DNA of 7,061 nucleotides. It comes from Pseudomonadota bacterium (GTDB lineage: Bacteria; Myxococcota; Myxococcia; Myxococcales; Vulgatibacteraceae). How positions within the stretch are numbered: position 1 is the stretch's first letter; each line of letters begins with the position of its first letter. A program made the translations under genes and the position numbers. The DNA is taken from the NCBI GenBank assembly GCA_023436385.1, contig JAEZJH010000140.1, positions 1 to 7,061 on the forward strand. The letters are read 5' to 3'. The notes below the pieces were generated by a model. It saw only the letters and a list, made by a program, of their open reading frames with translations, ran no database searches and was not told the origin of the DNA. Shown here piece by piece: positions 1-6,300 of this stretch.

Positions 1-49
1 TGCGGGTTCCGAAAACTCTGACCGCATTCCTTCCGGAATTTCTGGCCGG
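1..49 (+). repeat. Left terminal inverted repeat of the IS21 element, two motif copies
   Basis: After a TGCGGG tip, the end holds two direct copies of an 18-bp motif. TTCCGAAAACTCTGACCG lies at 7-24 and TTCCGGAATTTCTGGCCG at 31-48, with starts 24 bp apart. The right end has the same arrangement inverted. Multiple terminal repeats of this kind are known in the IS21 family and are thought to be IstA binding sites. Confidence 0.85.
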
Positions 50-141
50 TCCCGACGGGGGGTAGCGCCCTCCACCGGGCGGACCACCGCCACCAAGAGC
101 GGCGCCAGGAGCGGACGTTCGCGCTCCGGGCGAGGGAAGGG

Positions 142-1689
142 ATGCTCGACATGATGAAGCGGCACGAGATCCAGGTGCTGCGCAACGCCGGCCACTCCCA
201 AGCAGAGGTGGCGGAACTCGCCGGCGTGTCGGAACGTACGGTTCGTCGTGTCGAGGGCGAGCCGCCGGTGACGGAGTTCAAGCGAAACACAGGGGAGAAG
301 CGAGGGATCGGTCGGCCATCGAAGGCGGCCGCGTTCCGGGGACTGGTGACGAAGATCCTCGCGGAGGAACCCGGGGTCCTGTCGCTGGAGATCCTTCGGC
401 GGGCTCGGCTCGAAGGCTACGGCGGCGGGAAGAGCGCCCTCTACCAGCTGGTCGCGGAGCTGCGCCCGAAGCCCGTCCGGCAGGTCGTGCGCTTCGAGGG
501 GTTGCCGGGGGAGTTCTCGCAACACGACTTCGGACACGTCGACGTCCGCTTCATGGATGGCTCGACGAAGCGCATCCACTTCTTCGCCTCGCGTCTCAAA
601 TACTCGCGATGGGTCGAGGTGACCATCGTCGAAAACGAGCAAGCGGAGACGCTCATCCGGACGCTCGTCGACCACTTCTGCGCGTTCGGCGGGATCCCGC
701 TGGTCGCCGTCTTCGATCGCCCGAAGACGATCGCGCTGCACTGGGCGAAGGACGGAACGGTCACGGAGTGGAACCCGACCTTCGCCGCGGTGACGCTCGA
801 CCTCGGACTCGGCGTCGAGGTCTGCTGGCCGCACCGGCCGAACCAGAAGGGTTCGGTCGAGAATCTGGTCGGCTGGGTAAAGGGGTCGTTCTTCAAGCAG
901 CGGCGGTTCCTCGACGAGGCCGACCTCCACCGGCAGCTCGGCGCCTGGCGAACCGAAGCGAACGAGGTGGTGCCCTCGCGTGCGACCGGAATCGTCCCGG
1001 CGGTGCGTATGGTGGAGGACCGCGGTCGGCTTCGGCCGCTCAAGGTCACGCCGGAGAACCTCGCGTTGCGGATCCCGGTGATCGTCGGGCCGACCGCGTA
1101 CGTCCTGCACGACACGCACCTCTACTCGATGCCGCCGGAGGCCATCGGGATTTCCGGAACGCTCTTCCTCTATCGCGAGCGAGTCCGGATCGTGGTCGCT
1201 CGTCACTCCGCCCTTCACCCGCGTCTCTTCGAGCGGGGAGCCAAGTCGACCCTGCCGGAGCACCGCGCCGAAGCGGTGGCCTCGATTTCCGGAAAGCGCG
1301 GGAAACGCTATCTGATGCGCCAGCACCTGCTGGACGTCGGCGATGCCGCGTTCGAGTTCCTCACCGAGCTGATCCACCGCCGGCCGGGGACGTGGATCGC
1401 CGAGGTCGAGCGGCTGCACGGGCTCCTCCAGGATCACGGCGCCGACGCGATGCGGGATGCGTTCGCATCCGCGGTCGCCGGCCAGACGTTCGGCGCGGAG
1501 TACGTGCGCCATTTCCTGAGACACCCTGCTTCAGCGCGGGCGGCACAACGGCTGCCGCCCCATCACCTGCATCCGGTCGCCGCGAGGCCGTTGTCAGGGC
1601 CGTGCAGCGCCGAGCAACGCGAGGGAAGCCTTGACAACGGGGAGCCGAGCGGTGGCCAGGCCGGTCGGCAGGGAGAGCTCGCCCTATGA
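142..1689 (+). CDS. istA: IS21-family transposase IstA
   Basis: This is the DDE-type transposase that cuts and joins the IS21 element ends with the help of IstB. Residues are numbered from the ATG at 142. Residues about 19-40 form a helix-turn-helix (SQAEVAELAGVSERTVRRV) for end binding. The catalytic core of the retroviral-integrase fold shows Asp129 in QHDFG, Asp192 in VAVFDRPKT and Glu240 in NQKGSVEN, preceded by the typical WPHRP. A Mu-transposase-like C-terminal beta-barrel probably covers about residues 310-375. The 515-residue length is normal for the family. The purine-rich GGAAGG at 135-140 sits only 1 nt before the ATG at 142 but 10 nt before the ATG at 151, so translation may really begin at 151, three codons later. 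The stop overlaps the istB start (ATGA), indicating translational coupling. The last ~55 residues are low in complexity and do not resemble a familiar IstA tail. Confidence 0.95.
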   Translation: MLDMMKRHEIQVLRNAGHSQAEVAELAGVSERTVRRVEGEPPVTEFKRNTGEKRGIGRPSKAAAFRGLVTKILAEEPGVLSLEILRRARLEGYGGGKSALYQLVAELRPKPVRQVVRFEGLPGEFSQHDFGHVDVRFMDGSTKRIHFFASRLKYSRWVEVTIVENEQAETLIRTLVDHFCAFGGIPLVAVFDRPKTIALHWAKDGTVTEWNPTFAAVTLDLGLGVEVCWPHRPNQKGSVENLVGWVKGSFFKQRRFLDEADLHRQLGAWRTEANEVVPSRATGIVPAVRMVEDRGRLRPLKVTPENLALRIPVIVGPTAYVLHDTHLYSMPPEAIGISGTLFLYRERVRIVVARHSALHPRLFERGAKSTLPEHRAEAVASISGKRGKRYLMRQHLLDVGDAAFEFLTELIHRRPGTWIAEVERLHGLLQDHGADAMRDAFASAVAGQTFGAEYVRHFLRHPASARAAQRLPPHHLHPVAARPLSGPCSAEQREGSLDNGEPSGGQAGRQGELAL

Positions 1690-2696
1690 CCACCGACGTC
1701 CCGCTCGACGCCCTCTTGAAGCGTCTGAACCTCGCGAACACCCGGCGTCTCTGGCGTGAACTCTGCGCGCGTGCGGAGCAGGAGGAGTGGGCCTACGAGG
1801 ACTTCCTCACCACGCTGGTTCTCGAGGAGATCGCCCACCGGCAGCAGACACGGCTGCAGAAGGTGTCGCGCCGGGCAGGGTTCCCGTTCCTGAAGACCAT
1901 CGACGACTTCGACTTCACGTTGCAGTCGACGGTCCGCCTCCCCCTGATCGGCTCGTGCCTTTCGCCGGACTTCGTCACCGACGGCCGCTGCCTCATCCTC
2001 TCCGGCAAGTCCGGCCGGGGAAAGACCCATCTCGCCGTCGCCATCGCCTACCGCGCCATCCAGAACGGCTTCGACGCCCGCTGCACAACCGCCGCCGCGT
2101 TGATCGAGGACCTGGCGGTCGCCAGCAGACAGGGACGGCTTCGCGAAGCGCTCGGCGAATTCGTGCGCCCCCATGTTCTCGTCGTCGACGAGGTGGGCTA
2201 CCTCGCCTGCGGGGACGACGCGGCGAACCTCCTCTTCCACGTCGTCAACGAGCGGCATCTCAAGCGACGGTCGATGATCTTCACCACCAACAAGTCCCTC
2301 GACGCCTGGGGCCGCGTGCTGCACGACGACGACCTCGCCGCCGCCATCGTCGACCGCGTTCTCGAGCGAGGCCGGCACCTACGCCTCGACGGGCCCTCGA
2401 TGCGAACCCGGCACCTCGGCCTTGACGACCCGACTGCTGCGGACCCATCTCTTCAACCGGCCAGAATTTCCGGAGTTACCCCGGCAGAATTTCCGGAACC
2501 CACACCATCCAACCCCGTGCGAAAGCACACGGCGTATCGCTCGTGTCCGTCTACGTGCTCTGCGTCGAGCGCTGAGGAAGGCGGCATCCAGAACCGGCGA
2601 AGTGCGAGCACACCGTCGTCGTCACATGCGATGACCGTGAGCCGAGGCCCCAGCCCAAACGGGACGGTCCTCCGGTCGGCGCTGCTCCGCGCGTAA
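1686..2696 (+). CDS. istB: IS21-family helper ATPase IstB, with read-through tail beyond the element
   Basis: IstB is a DnaC/DnaA-like AAA+ ATPase that assembles on target DNA and stimulates IstA-driven integration. An N-terminal helical domain (residues 1 to about 100, starting MTTDVPLDALLKRLNLANTR) precedes the ATPase core. The Walker A motif is GKSGRGKTH at residues 107-115 (Lys113, Thr114). Walker B is VLVVDEVGYL with Asp168 and Glu169. A sensor-I-like IFTTNKS and the conserved AIVDRVLERG near the end of the core follow. The family usually ends near 250 residues, around the sequence RTRHLGLDD here. This frame instead continues through the right terminal repeat, which is translated as PARISGVTPAEFPEP. 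It leaves the IS after residue 273 and stops at 2694-2696, giving a 63-residue tail encoded by flanking DNA. The ATGA overlap with istA supports coupled translation. Confidence 0.93.
   Translation: MTTDVPLDALLKRLNLANTRRLWRELCARAEQEEWAYEDFLTTLVLEEIAHRQQTRLQKVSRRAGFPFLKTIDDFDFTLQSTVRLPLIGSCLSPDFVTDGRCLILSGKSGRGKTHLAVAIAYRAIQNGFDARCTTAAALIEDLAVASRQGRLREALGEFVRPHVLVVDEVGYLACGDDAANLLFHVVNERHLKRRSMIFTTNKSLDAWGRVLHDDDLAAAIVDRVLERGRHLRLDGPSMRTRHLGLDDPTAADPSLQPARISGVTPAEFPEPTPSNPVRKHTAYRSCPSTCSASSAEEGGIQNRRSASTPSSSHAMTVSRGPSPNGTVLRSALLRA
2457..2504 (-). repeat. Right terminal inverted repeat of the IS21 element, two motif copies
   Basis: Read on the minus strand from 2504, the end begins TGTGGG. It then carries TTCCGGAAATTCTGCCGG (2498-2481) and CTCCGGAAATTCTGGCCGG (2475-2457). 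These match the two motif copies at the left end with a few substitutions. The repeat lies inside the open istB frame. Confidence 0.85.
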
Positions 2697-2739
2697 TGCC
2701 GGCCGAAGCCCATTCACCGGGCGAGGGTTACACAAGGCC

Positions 2740-2804
2740 CTGGGCCGGCTCGGTTTGTCCCGGTCGACCCGCCTGTATCCGGCCGACCGGACGGGCCGGC
2801 CCAG
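2740..2804. repeat. Large nested inverted repeat (potential long hairpin)
   Basis: The arms CTGGGCCGGC (2740-2749) and GCCGGCCCAG (2795-2804) are a perfect 10-bp inverted pair. Inside them CCGGTCG (2760-2766) pairs perfectly with CGACCGG (2784-2790). Two further pairs (C2751-G2793 and G2752-C2792) lie between the stems. No T-run follows on either strand, so a simple intrinsic terminator is not supported. It lies about 100 bp upstream of the lipoprotein gene. Confidence 0.6.
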
Positions 2805-2891
2805 CTTCCAATGGGAACGGCCCCCTTGCGTGAAATCGCGAACAAAGTCGCGGGAAGCGGCTAAGCTGCTGCCGTTTCGGTTCAATCACAC

Positions 2892-2898
2892 GGAGAGG
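2892..2898 (+). promoter_or_regulatory. Ribosome binding site of the lipoprotein gene
   Basis: GGAGAGG stands 6 nt before the ATG at 2905. This fixes the start there rather than at the TTG codon at 2755 that opens the longer frame. The chosen start also places a signal peptide exactly at the N-terminus. Confidence 0.8.
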
Positions 2899-2904
2899 CG
2901 CGAC

Positions 2905-3174
2905 ATGAAGAAGTTGGCGGTTCTGGCAGCTGTTCTCGTGTTGGGAGCGTGCGCATCGACCGGTTCCAAACCGGCGGCGAAGAAGGCCCCGTCGGAGGAG
3001 GCCCTTCAGGCGCTCCGCGAGCGAGCGTCGTTCGACCTGGCCTGTCCGAAGGAGTCGATCGAGGTGACCGTGCTCGAGGTTGGGGGCTGGACGCGTCCTT
3101 GGACCTTCGGCGTGACCGGGTGTGACAAGACCGCGACGTACATGTCGAGCGGCGGCACGATCGTCAAGAACTGA
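2905..3174 (+). CDS. Small secreted lipoprotein of unknown function
   Basis: The product has 89 residues. It opens with a classical lipoprotein signal: MKK, a hydrophobic stretch (LAVLAAVLVL), then the lipobox LGAC with Cys16 as the lipidated residue. It would therefore be exported by Sec, diacylated, cut by signal peptidase II and anchored to a membrane, probably facing the periplasm or surface. A short Ala/Lys/Ser-rich tether (residues 17-30) leads to a compact domain of about 55 residues. The core pattern is RASFDLACP, then a beta-like IEVTVLEV, then FGVTGCDKTATYM. Cys47 and Cys73 could form a disulphide. I recall similar small domains (A-x-FDL-x-C ... GV-x-GC-x-K-x-x-Y) in proteins of unknown function from myxobacteria and relatives; this is from memory and gives no function. 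The gene stands alone, convergent with the following gene, and a strong hairpin lies 32 bp after its stop. Confidence 0.82.
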   Translation: MKKLAVLAAVLVLGACASTGSKPAAKKAPSEEALQALRERASFDLACPKESIEVTVLEVGGWTRPWTFGVTGCDKTATYMSSGGTIVKN

Positions 3175-3206
3175 CGCCATCTCGAATTCGAGCACCGGAA
3201 TCCGTG

Positions 3207-3243
3207 ACGGCCCGACGAACCCCGCGATGGTTCATCGGGCCGT
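3207..3243. terminator. Strong hairpin, probable transcription terminator between convergent genes
   Basis: ACGGCCCGACGAACC (3207-3221) pairs with GGTTCATCGGGCCGT (3229-3243). This is a 15-bp stem with a single non-Watson-Crick pair and a 7-nt loop. It begins 32 bp after the lipoprotein stop and 146 bp past the stop of the minus-strand fusion gene, so it could serve both transcripts. It lacks a clear T-tract on either side, so intrinsic termination is likely but not proven; it could also act as an RNA 3'-end stabiliser. Confidence 0.55.
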
Positions 3244-3289
3244 TCCGTACGAGCCTTCTCGAGCCGTTCCGGCGATCGCCCTTGGGTCG

Positions 3290-3388
3290 ACCAAAGACGG
3301 TGTATCCCGCGCGGCAGGCCCGGTGCCGGAGTGCCTGGGCGAGGTGGGGCTCGCCGACGCCGGTGGGGCCGACGACCGTCGCGGCCAA
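3290..3388 (-). pseudogene. Decayed istB fragment (IS21 helper ATPase remnant)
   Basis: Read on the minus strand, this stretch encodes ATVVGPTGVGEPHLAQAL and then RHRACRAGYTVF. That is the Walker A region and following helix of an IstB protein, whose usual form is GPTGVGKTHLAQALGHxACRxGYxV. The essential Walker A Lys and Thr are changed to Glu and Pro (GAG CCC in place of AAG ACC), and homology stops after about 33 codons, so it is non-functional. Its wording differs clearly from the intact IstB at 1686 (GKSGRGKTHLAVAIAYRA). It therefore derives from another IS21 subgroup rather than from a duplication of the neighbouring element. It directly follows the stop codon of the fusion gene on the same strand. 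Confidence 0.75.
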
Positions 3389-6300
3389 CTACCCCAGCGA
3401 ATAGCGGCGGAAGAACCAGCCCTTCACGAACTCCACGGACAGGAGATACACGGCGACGATCGGCAAGAGCACCGCGAAGAACACCAACGGTAGCGGCGCG
3501 AAGCCAAGGCTTGCCGCAACGGGTGTGAACGGCAGGAGAATCGCCGTCGCCACCACGGCGAGCGAGGTGAGCACGAGCGGCCGGCTCGGGCGCGAGCGAA
3601 GAGGATTGCCCTGCGAGCGGATGATGAAGATGACGAGAACCTGCGTTGCCAGGGACTCGACGAACCAACCCGTTTGAAAGAGTCGCTCGTCCCCGGCGAA
3701 CAGGTGCAACAGCAGGAAGAACATCGCGAAGTCGAAGACCGAGCTGACCGGCCCAATGACCATCATGAAGCGGCGGATGAACCCGATGTCCCAGCGGTGC
3801 GGGCGCGCGGTAAACGCCGGGTCGACCTCATCCGTAGGAATCGGGACCTCCGATAAGTCGTAGAGGAAGTTGTTCACGAGGATCTGCATCGGCCGCATCG
3901 GGAGGAACGGAAGAAACACCGACGCACCCGCCATGCTGAACATGTTGCCGAAGTTGGAACTCGTGCCCATCAGGATGTACTTGACGATGTTGCCGAGCGT
4001 GCGCCGCCCCTCGACGATCCCGTCCTTGATCACCCCGAGGTCGCGTTCGAGCAGGATGATGTCAGCCGCCTCCTTCGCCACGTCGACCGCGTTGTCCACC
4101 GAGATGCCGACGTCGGCCGCGTGTAGCGACGGGGCGTCGTTGATGCCATCGCCGAGAAAGCCCACGACATGGCGGCGCCTCTTGAGCGCGAGAATGACCC
4201 GATTCTTCTGCGCCGGCGTCACACGGCAGAAGAGGTTCACGCTCTCGACACGAGCTTCCAGGGCGTGGTCATCGAGTTCAGCGAGGTCGGCGCCGGTCAA
4301 AACGCCCCGCACGGGCACGCCGACCTGCTCGCAGACGTGCTTGGCCACAAGTTCGTTGTCGCCCGTCGCGATCACGACGCTCACCCCCGCCTCGGCGAGC
4401 GCGCGCATCACCTGGCCGGCGCTCTCCTTTGGAGGGTCCTCGAACGCGGCGAAGCCCGCAAGGACGAGCTCCGTCTCGTCGTCGAGGACGACGTGCTGGC
4501 GGTCCGGCGCTTCGGCCTTCCAGGCGACGCCAAGCACGCGGTGACCCCCACGCCCGAGCGCCTCGAAGCGCTGGACCATCACGCGCCTCGCATCGTCGTC
4601 AAGCGGGCGAATCTCGGCCGGGCCGTTCGCCTCGTAGTGTTTCGACAGGCCCAGGATGTCCTCGAACGCGCCCTTCACGATGAGCAGCCGCGTGTCTCCC
4701 TTGTGGATCAGGACCGAGATCCTTCTTCGCTCGAAGTCGAAGGGCACCTCGTCGATCTTCTCCCAACCCCGGACATCGACCTCCTCGTGGCGCAGGATGG
4801 CCGCGTCGAGGGGACTCTTCAGTCCCGACTCGAAGTGACTGTTCAGGTAGGCGAGTTCGAGCACGCGTGCGCTGTCTCGGCCGTCCGGGTCGAGATGCTG
4901 GTCGAGTTGAATCCGCGCCTCGGTGAGCGTCCCGGTCTTGTCGGTACACAAGACGTCCATGCTCCCGAGGTCGTGAATGGCCGCGAGTCGCTTGACGAGC
5001 ACCATCTTCCTCGACATGCGCAGCGCTCCGCGCGCCAGGGTCACGGAGACCACCATGGGGAGGAGCTCCGGTGTGAGACCGACCGCGAGCGCGATGGCGA
5101 ACAGGAACGACTCCAGCCACGTGCGGTCGCGGACCAGGTTCACGAGGAGGACGAACGCAACCAGGAGGAGCGTAAGTCGCAGGATGAGGAGGCCGAAGTT
5201 GCGCGTGCCGATCTCGAACGCCCTCGGCGGCGGCCGCCTGGCGAGCGACCGACCGATCTGCCCGAGCGACGTCGAGGACCCGGTCTTGGTGATGACCACC
5301 CTGCCGCTGCCGCTCACGACCGAGGTCCCCATGAAGACGGTTCCGACATTCGCCCCGAGATCCCCGGGGGCCCCTCTGGGCCCGGGGCTCTTCTTCTCCA
5401 CGGGGTAGGGCTCGCCGGTCAATAGCGCCTGGTTGAGGAAGAGGTCGCGCGCTTCGAGCAGCGTCCCGTCCGCGGGAACCAGATCTCCGGCGGCGAGGAG
5501 AACCACGTCGCCCGGGACGACCTGCTCTGAGGGAATCTCTTGTGGCTCACCGTCTCGTACGACCGACGTACGCACACTCGCAGCCTTCCGCAGGCTGTCG
5601 GCCGCGCGACCGGCGCGGTGCTCCTGTACGAAGTCGAGCGTGACGCTGAACGCCACCATGAGGATGACGATCACCGCGCTGCCGAAGTCTCCCGTGGCAG
5701 CTTCGAGCCCGCTGGCGGCGAGTAGGAGGATCACGAGCGGGTTCTTGAACCGCGAGAGCAACTGGAAGAAGACGGCGCGCCGTCGCCGGACCTCGAGGAC
5801 GTTGGGTCCATGGGCGGCAAGTCGTTCCGCGGCCTCGGCCTTCGACAGCCCCTTCGTGCCGTCTGCTTGGACGACGCTCTCCCCCTCCGGCGCGCTCTCC
5901 TCAGAGGGGGGAAGTGGGGTGGAGAGGTCGCCGCGAGCGAGGGCCAGACCCGGCAAGAGGGGGAGCCAGAGCGCCAGGCCACGCAGCATGATCGTACCGG
6001 CGAGCGCCGCCTCGACGGGAACGCCAACCAATGCCAGCGTCCCCGCACAGCCGGCCTCGAAGCTCCCGACGCCCCCCGGCAGGAACGAAACCGTTCCCGC
6101 GATGGTGCCCACCACCAGGGCGACGAAGGTCGCGAAGGGATGGACGGGCGTTCCGAGAGCATGGAGCATCGCCCACAGCGTCGCGGCGTCGAGGAGCACG
6201 ATGCCGATCTGGAGACCGGTCGCGGTCCCCAGGAGGCGCCGTTTCCAGACACGGGAGACAGGGACTCTCCCCAGCGCATCGAGCGCACGGTTAAGCATCC

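Larger units (their letters stand above)
1..2504 (+). mobile_element. Complete IS21-family insertion sequence carrying istA and istB
   Basis: The element is bounded by imperfect inverted ends. The left end reads TGCGGGTTCCGAAAACTCTG from base 1. The reverse complement of the right end, read from 2504 inward, is TGTGGGTTCCGGAAATTCTG. It starts with TG and ends with CA, which is usual for IS21 elements, and it is about 2.5 kb long, also typical. Inside are istA and istB in the same direction with an ATGA overlap, which is the defining IS21 gene pair. The flank left of base 1 is outside the window, so a target-site duplication cannot be tested. Both catalytic motif sets are intact, so the element may be active. 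The one oddity is that istB lacks a stop before the right end. Confidence 0.9.
2505..2904. other. About 400 bp of flanking DNA without a recognisable independent gene
   Basis: The first 192 bp encode only the accidental C-terminal tail of istB. I recognised no protein family in any of the six frames. The stretch contains a nested inverted repeat at 2740-2804. It ends in the 5' region of the lipoprotein gene, where no convincing sigma-70 promoter is visible: TTGCGT at 2826 is followed by TAAGCT at 2852 with a 20-bp spacer, which is poor. It may be remnant DNA of the locus that the IS entered. Confidence 0.5.

Noticed and set aside
609..1634. A 341-codon plus-strand frame inside istA
   Set aside because: It is Arg/Gly/Ala rich, out of frame with the catalytic DDE residues, and a typical high-GC shadow.
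1631..1636. TTGACA resembling a -35 box near the end of istA, as a possible istB promoter
   Set aside because: No acceptable -10 element stands 16-18 bp downstream, and the ATGA overlap already explains istB expression.
1563..2378. A 271-codon minus-strand frame across the istA/istB junction
   Set aside because: It lies opposite the conserved IstB ATPase core and shows only Glu/Val/Gly-rich low-complexity sequence.
2515..2532. Small GAAA-tetraloop hairpin (GTGC-GAAA-GCAC) just outside the IS right end
   Set aside because: The stem is only 4 bp and is expected by chance in GC-rich DNA.
2505..2713. Minus-strand frame with CDDDG and ALRRFW pattern after the IS
   Set aside because: There is no family resemblance that I can defend, no ribosome binding site, and it runs into the IS terminal repeat.
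4169..5425. Long plus-strand open frame (418 codons) opposite the ATPase part of the fusion gene
   Set aside because: It is antisense to a gene with clear motifs throughout, is rich in Arg, Glu, Asp and Pro without domain features, and reflects the third-position GC bias of the real gene.
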